DNA of 64,000 nt from Paenibacillus curdlanolyticus YK9. GTDB taxonomy: Bacteria > Bacillota > Bacilli > Paenibacillales > Paenibacillaceae. A program made the translations under genes and the position numbers. Where the stretch lies: positions 186,001 through 250,000 of the forward strand of contig NZ_AEDD01000003.1 of assembly GCF_000179615.1 (NCBI RefSeq). Reading direction: 5' to 3'. Shown one piece after another: positions 17,089 through 25,571 of the stretch (position 1 is its first letter; the number at the start of each line of letters is the position of its first letter). The notes below the pieces were generated by a model. It did not search any database. It was not told the origin of the DNA and was given only the letters and a program-made list of their open reading frames with translations.

Positions 17089-19396
17089 CCGCCACCCTCC
17101 CTTGCAGCATGCCGAATTGACCCAGCAGCTTCATTGCGCCGGAAAGGAACAACAGCTTCATCGATGCATCAACCGTTCCCGATATGGCTGCTGGCGTCCG
17201 AGACAAATCCGTCCCCGTATTCGTCTCCACGACCGCAGCAATGCGTGAAAGCCGAGCTTTTCCGTTCCCGTGCAGCAGCATGAAAAGCCGCAAATAATCT
17301 TTGTAATGCAGATCAATACTCGCATATTTAGACAGCTTGGTCGCGCCTCGTTCCATCAGCTCCGACATGTCGGATAATGCATTTTTCATCGCATAGACCA
17401 CAGCGGCGGACAAGACGAGCAGCGGATAACCGAGCGATCGGCATTCAATGAGCCCTTCCATGAGACGAATCGCAAATCGAACGCTGAATATTTCCGCATA
17501 AGCAGCCGTTACATTGGATGATGGGTTACGCAAGCCATATAACACATACTCTGCTTCCTGATCAGCAAACGTGAGGACGCGTCCTCCTATTGCAGCAGCT
17601 GCTGCATGAGTTCCGTCAACAGACGTGTTCGTTAGTGTTGGCGCGTAGGCACGGAGCCGATTCACGACATATTCCCCAACATATAAAGCATTTCGAGTAC
17701 CCTCCATCATGTCTGCGATACCTCCGAACATCCCGCCCATTAGCGAATTAGAAGCTTCCGTTTGCGCTTGAGCAACGTCGGACCAAAGTGCCTCAGACGC
17801 AATCGTTTCATCAGCAGCCTGATTAAACTGCAAATTGCGACGATAGCGCTGCTGCACAAGGTCGAGCAGTTCAGATTCATCCCCAACGCTAGCCGTACCA
17901 ATCAGCTGCTTCGCTTGACCGAGTAACGTATTCGCTTCATTTTCGTTTTTTTTGCGCTGCTCGTCTGCCGCCTCATTGACTCGAATCATCGCTTCCCGTT
18001 TCTCAAGAACGCTCCCCGGAGCCGCATATCGATCCGCAAACGCGTCATATTGAAGTTTTAAGCTATTTGCGCCAGAACGCAATCTCCCCTCCGCGCTGGA
18101 GTTCCCAGCTATCGCGGCTGTTGCATCGGCAGCGAACTGCTCCGCAGCAGTCGATAGGGCTGACAGATCAGAAGCTTGCCTATTGATCTCATTCTGGAAG
18201 TCTATAAACCAGCTGTCGGGATATACGAGCTGATCAGCCGTTTTTCTAATATCCTGGAGCGCCGTATTCGTTCCGTCCGAGCCTGACCATACAGAAGTGG
18301 TAGAGGAAGCAGCCAATGATTGGCCCGCGTGTGAAACGCGGTCATAGCCTTGCGGCAGAGCGGCCTCTGCTTGCTGAGCGGCCAGTTGGATTTCGCCGTT
18401 AAGCCGTCGCGCTTCTGCTAGATGGCTTAGCGCGGATTGCTTCAAAACTTGCCCCTTCTCCTTCGCTTTGCTGGCTGCATTGCTCAAGGCAGACGCCTCT
18501 GCTCGCACGCTTTGCTCATGCTGGCGAATGCTCGCCTGCAAGGCAGCAAGCTTATCAATATCGGCTTGTTTAGCCTGATCGCCGCTTGCTTCGGGCGCCG
18601 CTGGCGCATTCGTTCCCATCGCATTCGGCGTCGCATCAGCTCCTGTTGCAGTTGCCGCTGCCTCAGCTGCTGCTATAGAAGCAGATAGTCGCTGCGCTTG
18701 CTCCTGATCGCTCCGGTACGAGTCAAAGCCCGCTGCAAGGGTACTAGCTGAACTCCCTGACATTCCATTCGCCAGCTTTGCGGCCTCCTGCAAATCGGTT
18801 AACGCTAGAAGCAAATGCTTTTGCCGCTCATCATACAGCTCGCCCATACGCGTTAATGCGTCCGAGGTAGCAGCGGATTCTTTCATAACTTTAGACAATG
18901 AAGCAAATTTGGAACCGAGCTCCATCATAAAATCGACGGGCGCCTTGATTTTCATTTCCTCAAAAATCTGCCTTTCCAGCACATCGTAACGCCCAAGATA
19001 TGCCGCATCCTCGACCTGAAACCGATCCACGCGCGGCGCAACCGGACGAAATCGTTCATCCTTCCCGTTGAATTCCAGCGTACCTCGCAAGCTATGCTCA
19101 AAAATCGTCGTATTCGGCGTACCGCCTCTGCCAAATAACCCATAACGCTCATACAACGCAGCATCATATGCGGAAAGCACCGAACGGATCGACGTCCTGA
19201 CCGCATGCTCGGTTAACGCGTTTAGTGATACGATTCGCGCGTAATCAATCAACACTGTCCCGAACAAAACGACGCCTGCGGTCACAATGGCAAGGAACGT
19301 CGTAACGGCTCCATCGGTGCCTCCCTTCAACGGAGCGGCCAGTCGTCGCAACAGACTCTCGTGCCCCGACTGCTTCTTTTTCTTCAACAGCATCAT
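17045..19396 (-). CDS. Large Tad-locus surface protein (DUF5702-like)
   Basis: A 783-residue protein with a basic N-terminus and a TadG-like membrane segment (~residues 27-50, TDGAVTTFLAIVTAGVVLFG), followed by a long Ala/Gln/Glu-rich region that should form coiled coils (about 180-520), and a C-terminal part with a hydrophobic patch (YPLLVLSAAVVYAMKNAL) and a final domain ending YETTKLAGLSY. This matches the DUF5702 proteins found in Tad clusters of Bacillota. SD AGGAGGTG supports the ATG. Its size and coiled coil suggest a stalk or assembly scaffold across the wall (inference). Confidence 0.75.
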   Translation of the reverse strand: MMLLKKKKQSGHESLLRRLAAPLKGGTDGAVTTFLAIVTAGVVLFGTVLIDYARIVSLNALTEHAVRTSIRSVLSAYDAALYERYGLFGRGGTPNTTIFEHSLRGTLEFNGKDERFRPVAPRVDRFQVEDAAYLGRYDVLERQIFEEMKIKAPVDFMMELGSKFASLSKVMKESAATSDALTRMGELYDERQKHLLLALTDLQEAAKLANGMSGSSASTLAAGFDSYRSDQEQAQRLSASIAAAEAAATATGADATPNAMGTNAPAAPEASGDQAKQADIDKLAALQASIRQHEQSVRAEASALSNAASKAKEKGQVLKQSALSHLAEARRLNGEIQLAAQQAEAALPQGYDRVSHAGQSLAASSTTSVWSGSDGTNTALQDIRKTADQLVYPDSWFIDFQNEINRQASDLSALSTAAEQFAADATAAIAGNSSAEGRLRSGANSLKLQYDAFADRYAAPGSVLEKREAMIRVNEAADEQRKKNENEANTLLGQAKQLIGTASVGDESELLDLVQQRYRRNLQFNQAADETIASEALWSDVAQAQTEASNSLMGGMFGGIADMMEGTRNALYVGEYVVNRLRAYAPTLTNTSVDGTHAAAAAIGGRVLTFADQEAEYVLYGLRNPSSNVTAAYAEIFSVRFAIRLMEGLIECRSLGYPLLVLSAAVVYAMKNALSDMSELMERGATKLSKYASIDLHYKDYLRLFMLLHGNGKARLSRIAAVVETNTGTDLSRTPAAISGTVDASMKLLFLSGAMKLLGQFGMLQGRVAGDRYETTKLAGLSY

Positions 19397-19412
19397 TGTC
19401 CAGCACCTCCTT

Positions 19413-20144
19413 CTAAGGCGCGGTAGACGATGTCTTTTTCTTCGCTGTCAGTTGAATCACTTGTCCCGCTTCCTTCCGTTTGGCGGCACCGCCAGCGCTA
19501 GAACGGTTGCCAAATTTACTTGTATAGTAGCGAAGCAGGTCAACGCTCCGTATAAACTCGGTTGGCTCTACAATGACAGAACCCGACAGCGCCTGCGGCT
19601 CCGATCGACCTAGCCATTGATTCAGCAAATTGATGTCCACCGGCAATCGTAAAGCCGTTTCAATCTGACGGTCGAACGCCCCCCGCTTATACCGATTCTC
19701 GCCGCCTGCTGATTCACGTAAATAAACCGAATCCCGTGCCAGCTTGCGCTCCGCAAGCGAATCATCTTCCGTTCCCGCCTGCTCCGATTGCCCGCCGCCC
19801 CGCCCCCTGCCAATGACGACGGAAGCACCGCTATCAGCCTCGCCAGTGGCCAGCCCGAACAGGGCGTCCAGCATATGATCCTCGCCCAGCCGCCAATACA
19901 AACCGTCGAACGCCCCGTCCTCTGCCAGTCCCGTCACCCGATCCCGTTTGCTGTTATCCCATAAGAAGGCGGTTCGCTCAGACGTGACGGAGGCTGCGCC
20001 GTATAGCACCGCTTTTTCATACATATAGCCCATAAATAATAACAAAGCCGCAATGATAGCGAATAATACTGGAAAAACGACGGTCGCCTCCAGCGTATAA
20101 GAGCCGGAATCATCAGCTATTAAAGATTTGATCCGCTTGATCAT
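19413..20144 (-). CDS. TadE family pseudopilin
   Basis: A 243-residue protein with the short basic N-terminus MIKRIKSLIADDSGSYTLEA, where DSGSYTLEATVVFPVLF is the TadE-type processing site and helix. The rest has an Arg/Gly-rich stretch (VVIGRGRGGGQ) and a basic tail ending AKKKTSSTAP. It overlaps the pilin gene by 32 bases. Expected substrate of the operon's prepilin peptidase and a minor pilus component. Confidence 0.8.
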   Translation of the reverse strand: MIKRIKSLIADDSGSYTLEATVVFPVLFAIIAALLLFMGYMYEKAVLYGAASVTSERTAFLWDNSKRDRVTGLAEDGAFDGLYWRLGEDHMLDALFGLATGEADSGASVVIGRGRGGGQSEQAGTEDDSLAERKLARDSVYLRESAGGENRYKRGAFDRQIETALRLPVDINLLNQWLGRSEPQALSGSVIVEPTEFIRSVDLLRYYTSKFGNRSSAGGAAKRKEAGQVIQLTAKKKTSSTAP

Positions 20145-20322
20145 CCGCTTGTCCCATCAGCCGATTAACGAGCTCAATAATCCAATCCTTAAACAGCAGC
20201 GCAATAATAATAATGACTGCGATAATTAAAATGATTTCGAGCGTGCCCAAGCCTTCTTCCGATTTCCACAATTTCATCATTCGTTTATTCCAGCTGTTCG
20301 TCCATTTCGCGATCGTATTCAT
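20113..20322 (-). CDS. Flp-type (type IVb) major pilin
   Basis: A 69-residue prepilin. The sequence EEGLGTLEIILIIAVIIII is a textbook type IVb cleavage site (G followed by a hydrophobic helix with Glu at +5 of the mature protein) and the tail is short (LVNRLMGQADDQADQIFNS), as in Flp pilins. Two ATGs are possible; the one at 20322 lies nine bases from GAGGG and is preferred over 20328. It sits between tadC and a TadE gene. Mature pilin would be roughly 45 residues. Confidence 0.88.
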   Translation of the reverse strand: MNTIAKWTNSWNKRMMKLWKSEEGLGTLEIILIIAVIIIIALLFKDWIIELVNRLMGQADDQADQIFNS

Positions 20323-20346
20323 TTCCATCCACCCTCTCTGATTTCG

Positions 20347-21267
20347 TTAAGGCATCATCAATACAGCTGGCGCTGCGACTGCAATCAACAGTAAAAAGAA
20401 AATTCCTGCGAGCGGAAACACAAGCTTGGAGGAAGCCTCCTCGCCGCGCATGCGCGCGGTAGCTTTCCGTTTCTCCCATAACGAAAACGACAATTCTTTT
20501 AGCGCGAGCACGAATCGATCGCCGCCCTTACGGTAATGCAGGAGCACGACCGTTGCGAACATCGATGCCTCCTGCACGGCACAACGGCGGCTAAACGCTT
20601 CGATCGACTGTGCGAAGGATTGGCCGTTCTCAAGCGATCGAATCATCCGTGTCCACTCAACATGCAGCGGATGCTCAAGCTTCGCCTTTTTGCGCTTCTT
20701 CCCCTTATTGATCGAGCTGCCCGTTACGTCCTCTCGCCCATCCGCACATCGAATGATAGCCCGCTGCACCGTCTCGCCAGCTCCCACAAGCAGCATCAGC
20801 TTGCCAAGCACGTCAGGCAGCGCAAGCACCATATCCTGCCTGCGGCGTTCCATCTGCTGCGCAACTTCCCGGTACTTCGCAAGCGGCAGCATGACGCCAA
20901 TCATCGCTCCGAGCGCCAGAAGCGCCCCCTCCTGCGCCAACGCGGCGAGTATCGCACTGCATGTCCAAGCCATCCATCCTAACCCGATAGCTTGTGCGGC
21001 ATAACGCTCGGTATCGGCGAATCCCCAACTTTGCCCGCGCAGCACGCTCAATCGCACGTGAACGCCCGCAAGCGGCAGCTGCAATCGCTCGAGCAATCCC
21101 GTTCTCCTCGCTGCTTCAAGCGGCGCACACACGAGCAGCAGCTCCTTCAGCATTGCTGAAAGCTCCTTCTGCTTCATTGTTCTCGGCAATCTCTGCCATG
21201 CGAACAAGGCAGCAGCTCCCCATAGCAGCAAACTGCCAATAGCGCATATAGATGCCCAGATGATCAT
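20347..21267 (-). CDS. tadC: Tad pilus inner-membrane platform protein TadC
   Basis: A 306-residue type II secretion F-domain protein. It begins with a membrane segment (IICAIGSLLLWGAAALF region), then paired helices around ILAALAQEGALLALGAMIGVMLP, the F-domain core MERRRQDMVLALPDVLGKLMLL... and a final membrane helix (LAGIFFLLLIAVAAPAVLM). TadB and TadC form the membrane platform for the pilus motor. SD AGGGGG precedes the ATG. A basic insert KGKKRKKAKLEH interrupts the F domain, which is not typical. Confidence 0.85.
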   Translation of the reverse strand: MIIWASICAIGSLLLWGAAALFAWQRLPRTMKQKELSAMLKELLLVCAPLEAARRTGLLERLQLPLAGVHVRLSVLRGQSWGFADTERYAAQAIGLGWMAWTCSAILAALAQEGALLALGAMIGVMLPLAKYREVAQQMERRRQDMVLALPDVLGKLMLLVGAGETVQRAIIRCADGREDVTGSSINKGKKRKKAKLEHPLHVEWTRMIRSLENGQSFAQSIEAFSRRCAVQEASMFATVVLLHYRKGGDRFVLALKELSFSLWEKRKATARMRGEEASSKLVFPLAGIFFLLLIAVAAPAVLMMP

Positions 21268-21292
21268 AAAATCCCCCTAACACGGGCATGAA

Positions 21293-22117
21293 TTAAAGCC
21301 GAATCATCATCAGCTTGCGAATCAATGCCCCGCAGCCAACGAAGCCAAGCAGCAATAGCGTAAGCAGCACATAGCCAAGCGGGCTGCTGTACAGCGGTCC
21401 CGTATAATCGGGCGCCGCAAGATTCAAGCCTGCGATGAACACGAACGGCACGGCGGTTAAAATCCGGGACTCGAACCGCTTCTGCGCAAGCATTACCGCT
21501 ATCTCCTGCTGGATATCCAGCTTTTCTCCGATGACTTGGGACGTTCGCCTGATTACATCCACGAGATCGCCCCCTGTCCTTTTGCACGTTGAGAATACGT
21601 CGACGAATTGCGTAATCTCTTCAAGCTGCGCGCGATTTGCAAACTGGCTCAGCCCGCTCTCTAGCGTCTCTCCGTTTTCCATGCGATGCCGAATCATCGC
21701 AAACTCTCGAACGATATCCGCAGTGCCTCCCGGATACAGCAGCTGCAAATCGGCTTCAGCGGCTATAAACGCATTCTCAACCGATCGTCCAGCAGCAAGC
21801 GATGACGTCACGCTGTATAGCGCCTCTTTAAATTGAAGCTGCAGCCGGACTCGCCGTTTCTCCAGTAAACCCGCATTCCGAAATCGAGGAATCAAAATGC
21901 CTAGCCATACTAATCCAAACGCCACAACCAGCGACTGATAGAACGTATAGAACAGAACAAAAGCACCGATCAATCCTGCCGCCGCCGAGAATAAAAATTC
22001 ACGAGGCGTCATGCGATATTCCGAATACTCAGCTAATTGCTGCTTAGTCGACTCTGCCATTGAGCTCCAGCATAGCCAAGCTAGCGCTCGGCCCATCTGA
22101 TCAGTTAGCCGTTTCAA
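21293..22117 (-). CDS. tadB: Tad pilus platform protein TadB
   Basis: A 274-residue type II secretion F-domain protein, partner of TadC. Two N-terminal helices (FSAAAGLIGAFVLFYTF) and two C-terminal ones (TAVPFVFIAGLNLAAPDY; YVLLTLLLLGFVGCGALI) flank the cytoplasmic F domain with FKEALYSVTSSLAAGRSVENA and FVDVFSTCKRTGGDLVDVI, both family-typical. TTG start eight bases from GGAGG; it overlaps the ATPase gene by 17 bases. Confidence 0.88.
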   Translation of the reverse strand: MKRLTDQMGRALAWLCWSSMAESTKQQLAEYSEYRMTPREFLFSAAAGLIGAFVLFYTFYQSLVVAFGLVWLGILIPRFRNAGLLEKRRVRLQLQFKEALYSVTSSLAAGRSVENAFIAAEADLQLLYPGGTADIVREFAMIRHRMENGETLESGLSQFANRAQLEEITQFVDVFSTCKRTGGDLVDVIRRTSQVIGEKLDIQQEIAVMLAQKRFESRILTAVPFVFIAGLNLAAPDYTGPLYSSPLGYVLLTLLLLGFVGCGALIRKLMMIRL

Positions 22118-23363
22118 CGCCCCCGCCTCCCCAGATATTCGGCAGCGGGGCTAATCCCGCCATCTCCCACTTCTGCCTCCTTCTTAACGTCTCGCCTGTA
22201 GGCATCAGCTTTCCTAGCACTCTCCCCTCATGCTCACCGCTCTCGACAAACCGATAAAGCGGAGACAGCTCTACCTCCCCGTCTTTCATTCCAATGACCT
22301 CGCAAATTTCCGTCATCCGTCGCGTCCGATCCCTAAGCCTTTCAAGGTGCACGATAATATCGATTCCCGAAGCGATCTGCTGCCGAATGACAGCTAGCGG
22401 AAGCGCTGCCGCCCCGAGCGCCATCGTCTCAAGTCGGGACAGCATATCCTTCGCGCTGTTGGCATGCCCCGTGGACATCGAGCCGGCATGCCCGGTATTC
22501 AGCGCTTGCAGCATATCGAGCGCCTCAGCGCCCCGTACCTCTCCAACGATAATCCGGTTAGGCCGCATGCGCAGCGAAGCCCGAATGAGCTCGCGAATCG
22601 CAATCTCGCCCTTCCCTTCCGTGTTCGCGTTACGTGTTTCCAGCGACACGAGATTCGGAACCGTCCGGATTTGCAGCTCTGCGGAGTCCTCAATCGTGAC
22701 GACCCGCTCATCTGCCGGAATGAACCGCGACATCGCATTGAGAAGCGTCGTTTTGCCCGAGCCCGTGCCGCCGCTGACGAATATGTTGTACTTCGCCTTC
22801 ACTAGCTGCTCCAATAACTCGGCTGCAGCAGCAGAGGTCGCTCCCATTCGAATCATGGACGTCATATCAAGCGGCCGTTCGGGAAATCTGCGAATGGTAA
22901 GCGATGGGCCATGCAGCGCCACTGGCGGCAGCACAACATGGACGCGAGAGCCGTCTTTCAGTCGGGCATCCACAATCGGGGATGATTCATTCACGGTTCG
23001 ATTGACGCTGGAGACGATCGATTGAATCAGGTCATGGAGCCTCTCCTCGTTCTCGAACGCTGCCGGCCATCGCGACAATTGCCCCTTTTTCTCAATAAAA
23101 ATATGCGCTGGGCCGTTAATCATAATTTCCGTGACATCTGGGTCATCAATTAAAGGCTGCAGCACATCCAGCCCTCGAAAGGAATGAAACAGGCGCCTCA
23201 CGAGCGCCGCTTTATCAGAAGCCGTCATCGGCTTGCCGCTGCACCACTCGAAAACGATGCGCTCGGATGCCGCCCAAAGCGACTCGTCGGACAAGGAACC
23301 GTTCATATCCAGCCGGCGTCTCACATCCTCGCGCAGCTCCAGCACGATCGATTCACTGATCAC
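22101..23363 (-). CDS. cpaF: Tad pilus assembly ATPase CpaF/TadA
   Basis: A 420-residue hexameric secretion ATPase that powers Flp pilus assembly. Walker A is FVSGGTGSGKTTLLNA, followed by the Asp box ERVVTIEDSAELQI and the Walker B-like RIIVGEVRGAEALDMLQA and the His box MSTGHANSAKDML. The N-terminal domain contains VTEIMINGPAHIFIE, typical of TadA. GTG start overlapping the cpaE stop (GTGA). Together with TadB and TadC it forms the motor complex at the membrane. Confidence 0.95.
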   Translation of the reverse strand: MISESIVLELREDVRRRLDMNGSLSDESLWAASERIVFEWCSGKPMTASDKAALVRRLFHSFRGLDVLQPLIDDPDVTEIMINGPAHIFIEKKGQLSRWPAAFENEERLHDLIQSIVSSVNRTVNESSPIVDARLKDGSRVHVVLPPVALHGPSLTIRRFPERPLDMTSMIRMGATSAAAAELLEQLVKAKYNIFVSGGTGSGKTTLLNAMSRFIPADERVVTIEDSAELQIRTVPNLVSLETRNANTEGKGEIAIRELIRASLRMRPNRIIVGEVRGAEALDMLQALNTGHAGSMSTGHANSAKDMLSRLETMALGAAALPLAVIRQQIASGIDIIVHLERLRDRTRRMTEICEVIGMKDGEVELSPLYRFVESGEHEGRVLGKLMPTGETLRRRQKWEMAGLAPLPNIWGGGGVETAN

Positions 23364-24556
23364 GATACGTGCTCCTTCGCTCCCGGTCCGATGCCGGCTG
23401 CTTGAAGCAGTCGCTCCGCCATGCTCCGATATCGCGTAGAAGGCAGCATTCGCCCGTCCCCCCTCGTACGCCAGCTCTCAATAAACGGAATCTCCGGCAG
23501 CTTAGGGAGATGCCCCCGTCCCCTCCCATCGATTAGACCCGCAATCCGCAGCGCTTCACCCGACACTGCTTCCGACGCAGCAGCTGGCGCCGGCATTCGC
23601 CGGATGGAAACCATTTTGCGTTCAATCGCTTGAAACGCCTCTCCCCATCTCTCTCTTCCATAACGTAAAAAACATTCAGCCTTCTTGATTGAGGTCATGG
23701 TCCCCTCTTCCACGTAGAACAAATGGCTGCATCGCTCGAACACCGCCATATGCAAAACATCTGCTCCCCCGTCCAAATCAATGACGATGAGATCATACAG
23801 GCCGCTGCCTGCTATCGCTTCAATGAGCTGAGCCGCAGCCTGCGGCTGCAGCGCCATTCGCTCCTCCGGGTTGCGACATGGCTCAAAATAATCAAACCGC
23901 ATCACAGCATCCGTTCGGCAAAATGCCGCAAGCCGGGACGACGCCTGCTCAGGCATGCTCTGCAGCGTATACAGCAGCTGCGCAAAGCCATCCGTTTGGC
24001 TATCAGTCCCTCTATCCCCCCCTTCAAGCCACACATCCGACGCATTCCATGTTTCGAGGTTCAAATAGAACGTCCGGCTTCCGCTTAGAGCGGATTGATA
24101 AGCAAGATGGACCGCAAGCGTCGTCTTGCCAGCCCCGCCGCTTGCTGCGTATACGGCAGCGACGACCGGTCCCGACGCTCCTGCAGCCGGGCGCCGAATT
24201 ACACTTTTCTCCGCATACAAGCCATACAACGCATGAAACAATTGCGGCAGCGGCTGAAGCCGCTTAACAGCCCTTGCTTCAACCGGCATGTTTTCGCCTA
24301 ACGTCTCGCACAATGCCGCAACAGGCACCGCTGGCCACTCGCCTGCCGCCTCAAGCTCTCCTCTCATCGCCGCATCGGCTGCGACCATATCGACTCGAAA
24401 GCCGCCGCGCAAATAATGGCGAAGCGCCGCACCATTCGTGAAAGCTGTCAACTGCCATCGATCCGCAAACGGGCTGTCTCGCACATAATCGACGACTCTC
24501 CTTACATAGCCAGCATCCGCCGATGCGAACGCAAGCTGAATGCGCTGTTCCTCCAT
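23360..24556 (-). CDS. cpaE: CpaE/TadZ-like ParA-type ATPase
   Basis: A 398-residue protein with a receiver-like N-terminal domain (~1-125) and a MinD/ParA-type ATPase domain carrying the deviant P-loop AASGGAGKTTLAVHLA and the Walker-B-like IVIDLDGGADVLHMA. TadZ/CpaE proteins place the pilus machine at a defined cell site. It is the first gene of the operon, with a strong SD (GAGGAGGGGGAG), 50 bases after a leader terminator hairpin. Confidence 0.88.
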   Translation of the reverse strand: MEEQRIQLAFASADAGYVRRVVDYVRDSPFADRWQLTAFTNGAALRHYLRGGFRVDMVAADAAMRGELEAAGEWPAVPVAALCETLGENMPVEARAVKRLQPLPQLFHALYGLYAEKSVIRRPAAGASGPVVAAVYAASGGAGKTTLAVHLAYQSALSGSRTFYLNLETWNASDVWLEGGDRGTDSQTDGFAQLLYTLQSMPEQASSRLAAFCRTDAVMRFDYFEPCRNPEERMALQPQAAAQLIEAIAGSGLYDLIVIDLDGGADVLHMAVFERCSHLFYVEEGTMTSIKKAECFLRYGRERWGEAFQAIERKMVSIRRMPAPAAASEAVSGEALRIAGLIDGRGRGHLPKLPEIPFIESWRTRGDGRMLPSTRYRSMAERLLQAAGIGPGAKEHVS

Positions 24557-24605
24557 TCTTTCTCCCCCTCCTCATGCTGAACGCGGCCCCAACGGAGCAC
24601 CAGAC

Positions 24606-24661
24606 AAAAAAAAAGCACCGTCAGACGACGCCTGGTGGCGTAATCTGACGGTGCTTCCGTC
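24606..24661 (-). terminator. Attenuator-like terminator in the leader of the tad operon
   Basis: Thirteen-bp stem AAGCACCGTCAGA / TCTGACGGTGCTT with an inner ACGCC/GGCGT stem, followed on the minus strand by nine T residues (plus-strand A-run at 24606-24614). It lies between the tad promoter and the first tad gene, so unregulated transcripts would stop after about 80 nt. A short alternative hairpin GACGG / CCGTC (24657-24661 with 24647-24651) would sequester part of the terminator 5' arm and could act as an anti-terminator (inference). Confidence 0.8.
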
Positions 24662-24689
24662 ACGTTCACATATAACAAGATTTGACCTC

Positions 24690-24718
24690 AATTTACCATA
24701 TCCAACAAACTTCGTCAA
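24690..24718 (-). promoter_or_regulatory. Sigma-A promoter of the tad leader
   Basis: On the minus strand TTGACG (24713-24718), a 17-base spacer and TAAATT (24690-24695). Transcription would begin near 24683, giving a ~128-nt leader before cpaE that contains the terminator hairpin. Confidence 0.7.
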
Positions 24719-24951
24719 CCTTCGGATGCAAAGATTCTATCTCGAAGTACGCGGCACTAGCCAACGAAGAAATCAAAAAGCTTGCCAAATCAATGAAATC
24801 CATGCATTTCAACACAATTATTCGCATAAGTTGACTAAACCACCGCATGTAACCGTTATCTTCTTGCGATGCCCGGTTTCAATCCTCTTCGTTTGGCTTA
24901 TACTAATAAAACAGTAGAGAGAGCTAAGCATTGTGGTAGGAGGAGATGCCC

Positions 24952-25050
24952 GTGGAGCCTGAACGCTCGTCATTTCCTAAGGGCTGCTTGTGGGGATTAT
25001 TGTTGGCTTTGCCGTTCTGGTCGTTCATCGCCTATGTTTGCATACGATAA
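24952..25050 (+). CDS. Small single-span membrane peptide (32 aa)
   Basis: A short frame starting with GTG at 24952, eight bases after the strong SD TAGGAGG. The product begins MEPERSSFPKG and continues with the hydrophobic span LWGLLLALPFWSFIAYVC, ending IR. An in-frame ATG at 24946 is only two bases from the SD. A -10-like TATACT lies at 24900-24905, and a strong terminator begins at the stop codon. No family recognised. Promoter, SD, membrane span and terminator together make a real gene likely. Confidence 0.6.
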   Translation: MEPERSSFPKGCLWGLLLALPFWSFIAYVCIR

Positions 25051-25102
25051 AAGCAGCGCTTGCGCTTGCCGTTCACACGGCAATGCAGACGCTGCTTTTT
25101 TT
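25049..25102. terminator. Bidirectional terminator of the small peptide gene and ndk
   Basis: Stem AAAAGCAGCG / CGCTGCTTTT with inner TTGCCGT / ACGGCAA, ending in seven T on the plus strand; the minus strand ends in TTTT. It serves the convergent 32-aa gene and ndk. Confidence 0.9.
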
Positions 25103-25106
25103 GCCC

Positions 25107-25511
25107 TTACTCTCCGAAGAAGTTTCGAATCTCGATTTGCGCGCTTTCGATGGAATCCGAGCCATGCACGATGTTGCTGGACACATCCAGCGCGTAATCC
25201 GCACGAATGGTCCCTGGCGCTGCTTCTGACGGGTTCGTCCGGCCGATCAGCGACCTTGCGTTTTTGACTGCGTCCTGCCCTTCCCAAATCATCGCGAACA
25301 CCGGACCTGACGTTATGAAATCGACCAGCTCGCCGAAGAAAGCTTTCTCCTTATGTTCCACATAATGCAAGCCCGCCAATTCGCGATCAATATGCATCAT
25401 TTTGGCATTCGTCAGCTTTAATCCTTTACGCTCAAAACGGGTCATAATGACGCCGATCAAATTCCGTGCCACGCCGTCGGGCTTCACCATTACAAATGTA
25501 CGCTCTACCAT
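25107..25511 (-). CDS. ndk: Nucleoside diphosphate kinase
   Basis: Transfers the gamma-phosphate between nucleoside di- and triphosphates through a phosphohistidine. The 134-residue product starts [18 protein letters not shown] and carries the catalytic His in [16 protein letters not shown]; the Kpn-loop segment [17 protein letters not shown] is intact. It is slightly shorter than the ~147-residue norm at the C-terminus, which is common in Bacillota. SD AAAGGGG. Terminator follows. Confidence 0.97.
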   Translation of the reverse strand: MVERTFVMVKPDGVARNLIGVIMTRFERKGLKLTNAKMMHIDRELAGLHYVEHKEKAFFGELVDFITSGPVFAMIWEGQDAVKNARSLIGRTNPSEAAPGTIRADYALDVSSNIVHGSDSIESAQIEIRNFFGE

Positions 25512-25571
25512 CCTTGCTGCCCCTTTCTACTTATGCGCATTCTTGATTCAACAGGAGGGATTAGCTATCTT

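Noticed and set aside
24720-24900. Possible c-di-GMP or other riboswitch upstream of the tad promoter
   Set aside because: The sequence lies upstream of the promoter and none of the aptamer core motifs I know is present; only the terminator and a short alternative hairpin are supported.
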